Assembly: GCF_007954425.1 (NCBI RefSeq)
Contig: NZ_CP042345.1
Location: 186,001-250,000, forward strand
Length of the DNA stretch: 64,000 nt
Direction: 5' to 3'
Source of the DNA: Novosphingobium ginsenosidimutans
GTDB taxonomy: Bacteria > Pseudomonadota > Alphaproteobacteria > Sphingomonadales > Sphingomonadaceae
The notes under the pieces were generated by a model that ran no database searches, had not been told where the DNA came from, and worked only from the letters and a program-made list of their open reading frames with translations. Position numbers and translations under genes: made by a program. Of the stretch, positions 38,196 to 48,432 are shown in pieces. Each line of letters begins with the position of its first letter. Positions within the stretch are counted from its first letter, which is position 1.

Positions 38196-39935
38196 GTGTC
38201 GCTTTCCCGCCGTCGCTTCCTGACTGCCACCGGAGCCGGGCTCGCCCTCGCCCCCTTGCCCGCCTGGGCGCAAGGGCACGGGATGAGTCATGGTGGCCAC
38301 CGGATGCCCAAAGGGCCGCTTATCCCGGCCGGCTTCGGCGTGCTGACCGGCAAGGAAATCGATCTGACTGTCGCCGATGGCCTGCGCGAAGTGGCGGGAC
38401 GGCGCGGGCTCGGCGTGGCGGTCAACGGCACGGTGCCGGGCCCGCTGCTGCGGCTGAAGGAAGGTGACGAGGTCACATTGCGGGTCACCAACCGCCTGCA
38501 TGAGGACACCTCGATCCACTGGCATGGGCTGCTGTTGCCGTTCCAGTTCGATGGCGTACCCGGCGTCAGCTTTCCGGGCATCAAGCCGGGTGAGACCTTC
38601 ACTTACAAGTTCCCGCTGCGCCAGTCGGGCACCTATTGGTACCACAGCCATTCGGGTCTGCAGGAACAGTCCGGCCACTATGGTCCGCTGATCGTCGATT
38701 CGGCCGAGCCCGATCCGATCCAGTCTGACCGCGAATTCGTGCTGCTGCTGAGCGAGTTCACCGCGATGCACCCGCACCAGATCTTTGACCGGCTGCGCAC
38801 CGGCGAAGGCTATTTCAACCGCCAGAAGACCACCTGGACCGACGACTACCCGATGACTGGCGCCGAGCGGCGGATGTGGGCGCAGATGCGAATGCCGCCG
38901 ACCGACATCGCCGATGTCAGCGCGCCCACCTATACTTACCTCGCCAATGGCCTGCCGGCGCAGACTGGGCCGGAATTCCTGTTCCGCCGGGGAGAGCGGG
39001 TGCGGCTGCGGCTGATCAACGGATCGGCCATGACCTTCTTCAATGTCCGCATTCCGGGCCTCAAGCTCACGGTCGTGGCGGCCGATGGCCAGGCGGTGAA
39101 GCCGGTGACAGTCGAGGAACTGCAGATCGCCGTGGCCGAGACCTATGACCTGCTGGTCGAGCCGGATGGCAATGCCTTTTCGATCGTGTGCGAATCGATG
39201 GACCGGTCCGGCATGGCGCTCGCCACGCTCACCACTACGCCCGGCCTGCGCGCGCCGGTGCCGCCGCTGCGCCAGCCCCCGCTGCTGACCATGGCCGATA
39301 TGGGCATGAACCACGGAGATGGCCGGCACGATCACGGCGGCGCTGGCAAGTCCAGCACCAGCATGGACGGCATGCCGATGCGCGACATCAGCCTGCTGCC
39401 GCCCGACGTGAAGATCGGCCCGGGGATCGACATGGTCTCGATGGCGCCAGAGGACAAGCAGGGCGATCCCGGCATCGGCCTGCGCGATGCCGGCCACCGC
39501 GTGCTGACCTATCGCGACCTTGCGGCTCTGACCCCCAACAGGGACACCCGCGAACCGAGCCGGCTGCTCGAACTGCACCTCACCGGCAATATGGAGCGCT
39601 ACATGTGGTCGTTCGACGGGCACATGTTCAACGCCGTCAGCGACGTGCCGATCCGCTTTGCCTGGAACGAACGGGTCCGGGTCAAGCTGGTCAACAACAC
39701 CATGATGGCCCACCCGATCCACCTGCATGGGATGTTCTTCGAACTGGTCAACGGCCAGTCGCCCGCCTTCCAGCCGCGCAAGAACGTGGTCACCGTCCAG
39801 CCGGGCGCGAGCGCGACCTTTGACCTGACCGCCAACGAGCCAGGCGACTGGGTCTTCCACTGCCACCTGCTCTACCACATGCACGGCGGGATGATGCAGA
39901 TCGTCACCGTCATGGGTCCGGAGGGCGCGAAGTGA
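38196..39935 (+). CDS. copA: Copper-resistance multicopper oxidase CopA
   Basis: 579 aa. A Tat signal peptide (SRRRFLTATGAGLAL) is followed by three cupredoxin domains. Copper ligands are seen in 'SIHWHG', 'YWYHSHSG', 'HPIHLHG' and the C-terminal 'HCHLLYHMHGGM'. A Met/His-rich stretch (about 365-400, 'MGMNHGDGRHDHGG') is typical of PcoA/CopA and binds extra copper. It oxidises Cu(I) in the periplasm. GTG start 7 nt after GGAG; it overlaps copB by GTGA. Confidence 0.95.
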   Translation: MSLSRRRFLTATGAGLALAPLPAWAQGHGMSHGGHRMPKGPLIPAGFGVLTGKEIDLTVADGLREVAGRRGLGVAVNGTVPGPLLRLKEGDEVTLRVTNRLHEDTSIHWHGLLLPFQFDGVPGVSFPGIKPGETFTYKFPLRQSGTYWYHSHSGLQEQSGHYGPLIVDSAEPDPIQSDREFVLLLSEFTAMHPHQIFDRLRTGEGYFNRQKTTWTDDYPMTGAERRMWAQMRMPPTDIADVSAPTYTYLANGLPAQTGPEFLFRRGERVRLRLINGSAMTFFNVRIPGLKLTVVAADGQAVKPVTVEELQIAVAETYDLLVEPDGNAFSIVCESMDRSGMALATLTTTPGLRAPVPPLRQPPLLTMADMGMNHGDGRHDHGGAGKSSTSMDGMPMRDISLLPPDVKIGPGIDMVSMAPEDKQGDPGIGLRDAGHRVLTYRDLAALTPNRDTREPSRLLELHLTGNMERYMWSFDGHMFNAVSDVPIRFAWNERVRVKLVNNTMMAHPIHLHGMFFELVNGQSPAFQPRKNVVTVQPGASATFDLTANEPGDWVFHCHLLYHMHGGMMQIVTVMGPEGAK

Positions 39936-40837
39936 GCCGGCTTGCGCTCCTGACCGCGCTCGCCGCGCTGCCGCTGGCTACACCTGTCGTCGCGCAGAGC
40001 CACGAAGGCCACGATCCGCACGCGGGCCACCAGATGCCGCAGCCCGTTGGGGAACCTCAGCCCGAGCCAGTCGATCCCTCGCCCGGCCCGACGATGGAAC
40101 TGCCTCCGCCCGAAGAGGCAGGCTCCGGTCCGCCGCGGGCTGCCGATGCGATCTGGGGAGCCGAGGCCATGGCGCCATCGCGCGCCGCCTTGAAGCGGGA
40201 GCATGGCAGCACGGTGACCACCTGGCTTCAGGCCGACCGGCTTGAATACCAGGCGCGGCAGGGCCACGATGGCCTGTTGTGGGATGTTCAGGGCTATTAC
40301 GGTAACCCCACCAGCAAGCTTTGGCTGAAAAGCGAGGGCGAAGCCGCGCTGGGCGAGGAGGTTGAGGACGCCGAGGTTCAGGCGCTGTGGTCCAGGGCGG
40401 TCGCACCGTTCTGGGATTTGCAGGTTGGCGTCAGGCAGGATCTGGCGGGTGAGACCGATACCCATGCCGTGGTCGGGATCCAGGGCCTGGCACCCTACCT
40501 GTTCGAAATCGACGCCGCGCTGTTCCTTTCCCAGCGCGGCGACCTGACTGCCCGGATCGAGGCTGAGGTCGACCAGCGGATTACCCAAAAACTGATCCTG
40601 CAGCCGCGGGTCGAAGTCAGTCTGGCCGCGCAGGACAATCCGGCCCGCAAGGTCGGTGCCGGGGTGGACAAGATCGAGGCCGGCTTGCGGCTGCGCTATG
40701 AGATCGTGCCCGAATTCGCCCCCTACATCGGGATCGAACAGGGCTGGAGACTGGGCGACAGCGCCCGTTATGCCCGCCTGGCGGGCGAGGACCCGAGCGT
40801 GACCAGCGTGGTCATGGGCGTCCGGTTCTGGTTTTGA
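39932..40837 (+). CDS. copB: Copper-resistance outer-membrane protein CopB
   Basis: 301 aa. A signal peptide, then a short His-rich stretch ('SHEGHDPHAGHQMPQ') and an acidic/Pro-rich linker, then the CopB barrel domain: 'HGSTVTTWLQADRLEYQ', 'QVGVRQDLAGETDTHAVVGIQGLAPYLFEIDAALF', ending in 'VVMGVRFWF' with a C-terminal Phe as in outer-membrane proteins. The GTG start overlaps the copA stop, so translation is coupled. Confidence 0.93.
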   Translation: MSRLALLTALAALPLATPVVAQSHEGHDPHAGHQMPQPVGEPQPEPVDPSPGPTMELPPPEEAGSGPPRAADAIWGAEAMAPSRAALKREHGSTVTTWLQADRLEYQARQGHDGLLWDVQGYYGNPTSKLWLKSEGEAALGEEVEDAEVQALWSRAVAPFWDLQVGVRQDLAGETDTHAVVGIQGLAPYLFEIDAALFLSQRGDLTARIEAEVDQRITQKLILQPRVEVSLAAQDNPARKVGAGVDKIEAGLRLRYEIVPEFAPYIGIEQGWRLGDSARYARLAGEDPSVTSVVMGVRFWF

Positions 40838-40851
40838 TTAGGAGTAACCTC

Positions 40852-41232
40852 ATGTCGTTTCGCCTCCCCACCCTCCTCACAGCTGCCGCACTGACCCTGT
40901 CGGCCCCTGCGCTCGCCCACGTCAAGGTCGCCAGCGCCAGCCCGGCCGAAGGCAGCACCGCCGCTGCGCCCAAAACCGTGGTGCTGAACTTCTCCGACAC
41001 GCTGCTACCCGCCAAGACCGGGGTTGAGCTGGTCATGACTGCGATGCCAGGCCACGCCAACCACGGGATCATGCCGATCAAGAACTTCGTCCCAGCCTGG
41101 TCGAACGGCAACAAGACGCTGACGCTCAACCTGCGCCAGCCGCTGCGCACCGGCACCTATGAGGCGCGGTGGCAGTCGACTGGCGCCGATGGTCACAAGA
41201 TGGCCGGGAAGCTAACCTTCAAGGTCAAGTAA
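40852..41232 (+). CDS. copC: Periplasmic copper-binding protein CopC
   Basis: 126 aa with a signal peptide cleaved before 'HVKVASASPAEGS', so the mature N-terminal His can serve as the Cu(II) brace typical of CopC. The cupredoxin-like core has 'VVLNFSDTLLPAKTGVELV' and ends 'GTYEARWQSTGADGHKMAGKLTFKV'. AGGAG lies 7 nt before ATG 40852. copD, its common membrane partner, is not in the cluster, which ends at the convergent asd gene. Confidence 0.93.
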   Translation: MSFRLPTLLTAAALTLSAPALAHVKVASASPAEGSTAAAPKTVVLNFSDTLLPAKTGVELVMTAMPGHANHGIMPIKNFVPAWSNGNKTLTLNLRQPLRTGTYEARWQSTGADGHKMAGKLTFKVK

Positions 41233-41241
41233 CAGCCAAGA

Positions 41242-42465
<1,224 letters not shown>

Positions 42466-42523
42466 TCAGCATGGAGGCGCCCCTAGCCGTGCTGCACTGC
42501 AATGTAAACGGGCTAAGTGAAGC

Positions 42524-42943
42524 TCAGGCTTCGGCCGGAGGGATCGCGGCCAGCATCCGCATGCGCACGGCGGTAACCTGTTCCAGCAGGTTATGGACCA
42601 TGTTGAGGTCACCCTGGCTGAGCCTGGGGGCTTGGCTGAAAACCTCTACCGCGGGTTCAAGCAGGTCGATGAGGTCCGTCAGTTCGGCGGAAATCGCATC
42701 GCGCAGTTCGCCGCCGGCCAGTTCCGCCGCAATCGGGAAGAACTGCTGCTCGGGCCGCTTGACGATGGTCGGCACCCCGGCGATCTGCCCCAGCTCGGCG
42801 GTCAGCGCGTCCAGCATCCGCCACTTGCGCGGGATCTCCAGCGACATGTCCCGCAGCGCAGCCGCATCGGCGGCGACCAGCTCTGGCGGTTGGACCGGCG
42901 AGGGGCGCGACGAGCGGAAGAAGTTGAACGCGAGCGAAGCCAT
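42524..42943 (-). CDS. Hypothetical 139-aa helical protein
   Basis: 139 aa, no signal peptide. After a short 'MASLAFNFFRSSRPSP' start the whole protein is predicted alpha-helical and leucine/alanine rich ('ISAELTDLIDLLEPAVEVFSQAPRLS', 'VHNLLEQVTAVRMRMLAA'). I do not recognise the family. It lies upstream of asd on the same strand but 229 nt away, with the palindromic leader between, and divergent from yghU. Confidence 0.6.
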   Translation of the reverse strand: MASLAFNFFRSSRPSPVQPPELVAADAAALRDMSLEIPRKWRMLDALTAELGQIAGVPTIVKRPEQQFFPIAAELAGGELRDAISAELTDLIDLLEPAVEVFSQAPRLSQGDLNMVHNLLEQVTAVRMRMLAAIPPAEA

Positions 42944-43072
42944 GCCGAAAGGTTTAGTTGATCTTGCTTAACGGAAAGTAAAAGCAGCAAAGAGATTGCC
43001 GGTCCCGCACTTGCGCTTGTAGGGCATCGCCGCCACCTTCCGCTCGCAGATTGAAACGAAAGGTGCCCCGCG

Positions 43073-43918
43073 ATGGCCGATGCCGAATATACCCCGCCCA
43101 AAGTCTGGACCTGGGACAAGGAAAGCGGCGGCAGGTTCGCCAAGATCAACCGGCCGATCTCGGGCGCGACGCATGAGAAGGAACTGCCGGTCGGCGAGCA
43201 CCCGTTCCAGCTCTATTCGCTCGGCACGCCCAACGGCCAGAAGGTCACGATCCTGTTCGAGGAACTGCTGGAGGCCGGCCATAGCGGCGCAGAATACGAT
43301 GCCTGGTTGATCAACATTGGCGAAGGTGACCAGTTCGGATCAGGCTTTGTCGCGATCAATCCCAATTCCAAGATCCCCGCCCTGCTCGACCGCTCTGGCC
43401 CCGAACCGATCCGACTGTTCGAAAGCGGCGCGATGATGCTGCACCTGGCCGAGAAGTTCGGTGCCTTCATCCCAACCGACGCCAAGGGTCGCGCCGAATG
43501 CCTGTCCTGGCTGATGTGGCAGATGGGCAGTGCACCATTCATCGGCGGGGGCTTCGGCCACTTCTATGCCTATGCCCCGATCAAGATCGAATATGCGATC
43601 GATCGCTATGCCATGGAAACCAAGCGGCTGTTCGACGTGGCCGACAAGCGGCTGGCGGAGGCTCGGTTCCTGGCGGGGGACGAATACACGATCGCCGATA
43701 TGGCGGTCTATGCCTGGTTCGGCCTGCTCTATCGCGGGTTCGCCTATAACGATGCCGCCAACTTCCTGTCGCTCCACGAATACACCAATGTCGGTCGCTG
43801 GGTTGAGGAAATCCTGGCCCGCCCGGCAGTGAAGCGCGGGCAGAAGGTCAATGTCGCAACCGGCCTGATCGAGCGCCATTCAGCCGCCGATTTCGATAAA
43901 CTGACCGAAGCGCAATAG
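43073..43918 (+). CDS. yghU: YghU-type glutathione-dependent disulfide oxidoreductase
   Basis: 281 aa GST superfamily protein. The N-terminal extension 'YTPPKVWTWDKESGGRFAKINRPISGATHEKELPVG' is the hallmark of YghU. A thioredoxin-like domain follows ('PFQLYSLGTPNGQKVTILFEELL'), then a helical domain with 'YTIADMAVYAWFG'. YghU enzymes bind two glutathiones and reduce disulfides and organic peroxides. The stop is followed by a palindrome and then tRNA-Gln. Confidence 0.93.
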   Translation: MADAEYTPPKVWTWDKESGGRFAKINRPISGATHEKELPVGEHPFQLYSLGTPNGQKVTILFEELLEAGHSGAEYDAWLINIGEGDQFGSGFVAINPNSKIPALLDRSGPEPIRLFESGAMMLHLAEKFGAFIPTDAKGRAECLSWLMWQMGSAPFIGGGFGHFYAYAPIKIEYAIDRYAMETKRLFDVADKRLAEARFLAGDEYTIADMAVYAWFGLLYRGFAYNDAANFLSLHEYTNVGRWVEEILARPAVKRGQKVNVATGLIERHSAADFDKLTEAQ

Positions 43919-43932
43919 CCCCCTTCCCTCTG

Positions 43933-43959
43933 CCGCGCGGCGTGCTAAAGGCCGCGCGG
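43933..43959. repeat. GC palindrome pair between yghU and tRNA-Gln
   Basis: CCGCGCGG occurs at 43933-43940 and 43952-43959; each copy is itself palindromic and the two can pair with an 11-nt loop. It may end the yghU transcript. No T-run follows. Confidence 0.4.
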
Positions 43960-43963
43960 TTGC

Positions 43964-44038
43964 TGGGGCGTAGCCAAGCGGTAAGGCACCGGTTTTTGGT
44001 ACCGGCATGCGAAGGTTCGAATCCTTCCGCCCCAGCCA
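43964..44038 (+). tRNA. tRNA-Gln (UUG)
   Basis: 75 nt cloverleaf with encoded CCA. Acceptor TGGGGCG/CGCCCCA, anticodon stem CCGGT/ACCGG around loop TTTTGGT with anticodon TTG, and T-arm with GGTTCGAATCC. The discriminator is G. It is transcribed with, and lies 56 nt before, the acyl-CoA dehydrogenase gene. Confidence 0.96.
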
Positions 44039-44094
44039 TTCCTTGCGCATTATGCCAGTTCGCGCGATCGCCGGGCCAACCTAAGGGACCCGTC

Positions 44095-45288
44095 ATGTCC
44101 AGAATCGAACTCAGCCTGAACCCGTCTCCACGCGCCGTCGCAATCGCCGACCGTGTCGAGTCCTTCGTCCGCGATGTCGTGGTCCCCTACGAACGCGATC
44201 CACGCCGCGACCACCACGGCGCGCCATTGGACGAACTGGTCTATGAGATGCGCGAACACGCCCGTGCGGCGGGCGTGCTCACTCCGCATATCCTGGCCGA
44301 TGGCAGTCACATGACCCAGCGCGAAACGGCGCTGGTGCTGATCAAGTCGGGCCTTTCGCCACTAGGCCCGCTGGCCTGCAACACCATGGCGCCAGACGAG
44401 GGCAACATGTACCTGCTGGGCCACAAGGCGACCGAGGAGCAGAAAGACCACTTCCTGAAACCGCTCGTCGAAGGCCGCGCCCGCAGCGCCTTCTTTATGA
44501 CCGAACCCTCGGACGACAACGGCGCCGGGTCTGACCCGTCAATGATGCTCACCACCTGCCGCCAGGACGGCAACCACTGGGTCATCAACGGTCGCAAGAC
44601 TTTCATCACCGGCGCGGACGGAGCAAGCGTGGGCATTGTCATGGCCAAGGCCGAAGACGGCGGCGCCTGCATGTTCCTGGTCGACCTGCCCGATCCCGCA
44701 ATCCGGATTGATGACGTGCCCAACACGATCGATAGCTCGATGCCCGGCAGCCATGCCACTGTCACGATCGACAACCTGCGTGTCCCTGCCAGCCAGATGC
44801 TGGGCGAGCCCGGCGACGGGTTCAAATATGCCCAGGTCCGCCTGTCCCCGGCGCGCCTCTCGCACTGCATGCGCTGGCTCGGCTGCTGCATCCGCGCGCA
44901 TGAGATTGCCAGCGACTATGCCTGTCGCCGCATGGCCTTCGGCAAGGCGCTGATCGAACACGAAGGCGTCGGCTTCATGCTGGCCGAGAACCTGATCGAC
45001 ATCAAACAGGCCGAACTGATGATCGACTGGTGCGCGGGGGTGCTTGACACCGGCAGCCTGGGTACGACTGAAAGCTCGATGGCCAAGGTTGCCGTGTCCG
45101 AAGCGCTGATGCGGATCGCCGACCGCTGCGTCCAGGTGATGGGCGGGACCGGGGTGACCGACAAGACGATCGTAGAACAGGTCTTCCGCGAAGTCCGGGC
45201 CTTCCGCATCTATGACGGCCCGACCGAGGTCCACAAATGGAGCCTCGCCAAAAAGGTTCGCCGCGACTGGCGCGAAGCCCAGGCATAA
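44095..45288 (+). CDS. Acyl-CoA dehydrogenase (ACAD10/11-like)
   Basis: 397 aa. FAD-binding 'AFFMTEPSDDNGAGSDPS' and 'WVINGRKTFITGADGASVG', then 'RLSHCMRWLGCCIRAHEIASDYACRRMAFGKALIEHE', 'VMGGTGVTDKTIVEQVFREVRAFRIYDGPTEVHKWSLAKK'. The DGPTEVHKW end matches the FadE/ACAD11-like subgroup rather than the short-chain class with YEGT. It oxidises an acyl-CoA at C2-C3. ATG 44095 has AAGGGA 6 nt upstream. The open frame to 43942 runs through the tRNA and is not coding. Confidence 0.92.
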   Translation: MSRIELSLNPSPRAVAIADRVESFVRDVVVPYERDPRRDHHGAPLDELVYEMREHARAAGVLTPHILADGSHMTQRETALVLIKSGLSPLGPLACNTMAPDEGNMYLLGHKATEEQKDHFLKPLVEGRARSAFFMTEPSDDNGAGSDPSMMLTTCRQDGNHWVINGRKTFITGADGASVGIVMAKAEDGGACMFLVDLPDPAIRIDDVPNTIDSSMPGSHATVTIDNLRVPASQMLGEPGDGFKYAQVRLSPARLSHCMRWLGCCIRAHEIASDYACRRMAFGKALIEHEGVGFMLAENLIDIKQAELMIDWCAGVLDTGSLGTTESSMAKVAVSEALMRIADRCVQVMGGTGVTDKTIVEQVFREVRAFRIYDGPTEVHKWSLAKKVRRDWREAQA

Positions 45289-45308
45289 ACGCCAAAAGGA
45301 GTTCAGAG

Positions 45309-46283
45309 ATGCAAGCAGTTCAGGCCTACTTCGAGCAGACCGGCGGCCCCGAAGTGATCCAGTGGCGCACGGTGGACTTGCCCGCCCCTGGACCCGGAGA
45401 AGTGCTGGTTCGGCAGGAGGCGGTCGGGCTGAACTTCATCGATACCTATCACCGCACCGGGCTTTACCCCCAGCCGATGCCTAGCGGGCTCGGCATGGAA
45501 GCCGCCGGCGTGGTCGAAGCCGTAGGCGAAGGCGTGACGCGGGTCGCCCCCGGCCAGCGCGTCGCCAGCTTTACCGGCCCGGGCGCCTATGCCAGCGCCC
45601 GCATCCTGAAAGAGACGGACCTGTTCCCGGTACCCGATGGCGTCGATTCCAAGACCGCTGCGGCAGTCCTGCTCAAGGGTGCGACGGTCGAAGCCTTGGC
45701 TGAGCGCTGCGCCCCGCTTGCCGCAGGCGAGTGGGCGCTGGTCCCGGCCGCTGCGGGCGGTGTCGGGCTCCTGCTGGTCCAGTGGCTGAAGGCGCGCGGC
45801 GTGCGCGTGATCGGCACGGTTGGCAGTGCCGACAAGATCGACCTGGCCAAGCAGGCCGGTGCCGAACTGGTGCTGCTGACCAGCGATCCGGAACTGGCCG
45901 ACAAAGTCCGTGCGGCCACCGATGGGGTTGGCGTGGCGGTGAGCTATGACGGGGTTGGTGCGGCGACCTGGGAGGCTTCGCTCAAGTCGGTCCGGCGGCG
46001 CGGCATGATCGTCAGCTTTGGCAATGCCAGCGGCCCGGTGACTGGCGTGAACCTGGGCGTCCTGGCTGCGCATGGCTCACTGTTCGTGACCCGCATGACG
46101 CTGTTCGATTACTGGCGCGAGCCGGCCGATGCCCTGTCGGGCGCAGCCAAGCTGTGGGACATGGTCGCCAGCGGCAAGCTGACCGTCACGATCGGCCAGA
46201 CCTATGCCCTGACCGATGCGGCCCAGGCCCACCGCGATCTCGAAGCCCGCAAGACAACGGGATCGACGCTGCTGCTGCCCTAA
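45309..46283 (+). CDS. NADPH:quinone oxidoreductase (MDR family)
   Basis: 324 aa zinc-independent medium-chain dehydrogenase/reductase. 'VGLNFIDTYHRTGLYPQPMPSGLGMEAAGVVEAVG' is the quinone-reductase signature, and the Rossmann site is 'VPAAAGGVGLLLVQWLKARG'. It reduces quinones or other electrophiles with NADPH. AGGAG precedes ATG 45309; the gap to the acyl-CoA dehydrogenase is 20 nt, so they are probably one unit. The stop shares CTAA with the convergent gene. Confidence 0.92.
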   Translation: MQAVQAYFEQTGGPEVIQWRTVDLPAPGPGEVLVRQEAVGLNFIDTYHRTGLYPQPMPSGLGMEAAGVVEAVGEGVTRVAPGQRVASFTGPGAYASARILKETDLFPVPDGVDSKTAAAVLLKGATVEALAERCAPLAAGEWALVPAAAGGVGLLLVQWLKARGVRVIGTVGSADKIDLAKQAGAELVLLTSDPELADKVRAATDGVGVAVSYDGVGAATWEASLKSVRRRGMIVSFGNASGPVTGVNLGVLAAHGSLFVTRMTLFDYWREPADALSGAAKLWDMVASGKLTVTIGQTYALTDAAQAHRDLEARKTTGSTLLLP

Positions 46284-46966
46284 CTGTCGTAGGTTGCAAA
46301 CCAGATGACGTGGCGGGGTCCCTTGCCCTTGCCCTCGGCGTCGTAGCGGGCGCGGACTTCGACTTCCTCGACCGCGAAGCCGACGCTTTCCATACGGCGG
46401 ACGAACTTGTCATCGCGTTCGGCCGACCAGATCGCCAGGACACCGCCGGGGGCAAGCGCCTTGCGGGCGTTGTGCAAGCCGGCCTTGCCGTAGAGCCGGT
46501 TGTTCTCCGGCCGGACCAGCCCGTCCGGGCCGTTGTCGACATCGAGCAGGATTGCATCGAACGGCTCGGGCGCGAGCAGGATGGCATCGCCAACATCGTC
46601 CATCACCAACCGCACGCGCGGTTCGTCGAGGCAACCGGCCGCAACCTCAGCCATCGGCCCGCGCGCCCACTGAATGATCTCCGGCACCAGTTCGGCCACA
46701 GTTACGCGGCCCTGCGGCCCCAGCCGGGCCAGCGCTGCGCGCAGGGTAAAGCCCATGCCATAGCCGCCGATCAGCAGGTTGGGCGCGGAGCGACCTTTGA
46801 GCCGGTCGAGCGTCATCGTCGCCAGCGCTTCTTCCGAGCCGCGCATGCGGGTGCTCATCAGCTCGTTGTGGCCCATCACGATCATGAAATCGCGACCATG
46901 GGCGAAGAGCTTGAGCTCCTCGCCGCCGGGCACTTGGGCGCTGCCAAGCAGCTCGCGCGCGATCAC
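46280..46966 (-). CDS. Spermidine-synthase-like methyltransferase fold protein
   Basis: 228 aa. '[32 protein letters not shown]' and '[20 protein letters not shown]' resemble SpeE, with the nucleotide-site '[21 protein letters not shown]'. The catalytic Asp context of true spermidine synthases (DxSDP) is replaced by DVDNGP, so polyamine synthesis is unlikely. The GTG start overlaps the DAHP-synthase stop (GTGA). Role unknown. Confidence 0.8.
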   Translation of the reverse strand: MIARELLGSAQVPGGEELKLFAHGRDFMIVMGHNELMSTRMRGSEEALATMTLDRLKGRSAPNLLIGGYGMGFTLRAALARLGPQGRVTVAELVPEIIQWARGPMAEVAAGCLDEPRVRLVMDDVGDAILLAPEPFDAILLDVDNGPDGLVRPENNRLYGKAGLHNARKALAPGGVLAIWSAERDDKFVRRMESVGFAVEEVEVRARYDAEGKGKGPRHVIWFATYDS

Positions 46967-48336
46967 GCCGCGCGCTGGGCGCGTTCGCCGGCTTCGGCGT
47001 TGAGCATGTCGGCCAGCAGGAAGGCCAGTTCCAGCGACTGGGCGGCGTTGAGCCGCGGATCGCAATGGGTGTGGTAGCGATCAGCCAGCGTTTCGGAACT
47101 GATCGCCACGGCCCCGCCGACGCACTCGGTCACGTCCTGCCCGGTCATCTCGATGTGAATGCCGCCAGCATGGGTGCCTTCGGCGCGGTGGACGGCAAAG
47201 AAGCCGCGCACCTCATTGAGGATGCGATCGAACGGGCGGGTCTTGTAACCGCTGTTGGCCTTGATGACGTTCCCGTGCATCGGATCGCACGACCAGACCA
47301 CCGGGTGCCCTTCGCGCTTCACCGCGCGGACCAGCGGAGCAAGGCCAGCTTCAACCTTGTCATCGCCAAAGCGGCTGATCAGCGTGATGCGGCCCGCTTC
47401 GCGGCCAGGATTGAGTACATCCAGCTGGCGCAGCAGTTCGTCAGGCGCGAGGCTGGGCCCGCACTTGAAGCCGATCGGATTGCCGACCCCGCGCAGGTAT
47501 TCGACGTGGGCCGACCCTTCGAACCGGGTCCGGTCACCGATCCACAGCATGTGGGCCGAGGTATCGTACCAATCGCCAGTTAGCGAATCCTGCCGGGTCA
47601 TCGCCTGCTCATAGGGCAGGTGCAGCGCCTCGTGGCTGGTGTAGAAGCTGGTGCCTTGCAGCTGCGGTACGGTGCGCGGATCGATCCCGCAGGCTTCCAT
47701 GAAGTCCAGCGCCTCGCCGATCCGGGTGCTGACTTCGGCGAACTTCTCGGCCCAGGGCGAGCGGCCCATGAAATCGAGCGTCCACTGGTGGACCTGGCGT
47801 AGGTTGGCATAGCCGCCGGTCGAGAAAGCGCGCACGAGGTTGAGCGTCGCCGCCGACTGCGAATAGGCCTGGAGCAGACGCTGCGGATTGGGAATGCGGG
47901 CTTCGGGCGTGAATTCGATCCCGTTGATGTTGTCACCCAGGTAGCTCGGCAGTTCGACGCCATCGATCACTTCGACTGGCGAGGACCGCGGCTTGGCGAA
48001 CTGACCGGCCAGACGGCCAACCTTGATCACCGGCTGCTTGCTGGCAAAGGTCAGCACAACTGCCATCTGCAGCAGCACGCGGAAGGTATCGCGGATGTTG
48101 TTCGGATGGAATTCGGCAAAGCTTTCGGCGCAGTCCCCGCCCTGCAGCAGGAAGCCCTTGCCCGCTGCGACCTGGGCCAGATCGGCCTTCAGCGCGCGCG
48201 CCTCACCCGCAAAGACCAGCGGCGGAAAGGTGGTGAGTGTGTCCGTTACTTTGCCGAGCGCGGCCGCGTCGGGATAGACCGGCAGGTGCCGGGCTTCGCG
48301 CGATTGCCAGCTTTCGGGGGTCCAGTTACTTGCCAC
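46963..48336 (-). CDS. Class II 3-deoxy-7-phosphoheptulonate (DAHP) synthase
   Basis: 457 aa, plant-type (class II) length. '[14 protein letters not shown]' at the active site, '[14 protein letters not shown]' and '[31 protein letters not shown]' are the family signatures; 'WSCDPMHGN' and '[15 protein letters not shown]' complete the metal site. It condenses PEP with erythrose-4-phosphate at the head of the shikimate pathway. The spermidine-synthase-like gene downstream is translationally coupled. Confidence 0.95.
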   Translation of the reverse strand: MASNWTPESWQSREARHLPVYPDAAALGKVTDTLTTFPPLVFAGEARALKADLAQVAAGKGFLLQGGDCAESFAEFHPNNIRDTFRVLLQMAVVLTFASKQPVIKVGRLAGQFAKPRSSPVEVIDGVELPSYLGDNINGIEFTPEARIPNPQRLLQAYSQSAATLNLVRAFSTGGYANLRQVHQWTLDFMGRSPWAEKFAEVSTRIGEALDFMEACGIDPRTVPQLQGTSFYTSHEALHLPYEQAMTRQDSLTGDWYDTSAHMLWIGDRTRFEGSAHVEYLRGVGNPIGFKCGPSLAPDELLRQLDVLNPGREAGRITLISRFGDDKVEAGLAPLVRAVKREGHPVVWSCDPMHGNVIKANSGYKTRPFDRILNEVRGFFAVHRAEGTHAGGIHIEMTGQDVTECVGGAVAISSETLADRYHTHCDPRLNAAQSLELAFLLADMLNAEAGERAQRAA

Positions 48337-48432
48337 TGCTCTGCTCCTTTGCGAGCGCGCGCCATAGCGCCGTCGGTTCGCAATTGCAAAAGACGAAAAG
48401 CCGATCAGCCAAATCGGGAAACAATATGTCGC

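Noticed and set aside
43942..44094. N-terminal extension of the acyl-CoA dehydrogenase
   Set aside because: It would be translated from the tRNA-Gln gene; ATG 44095 has its own SD.
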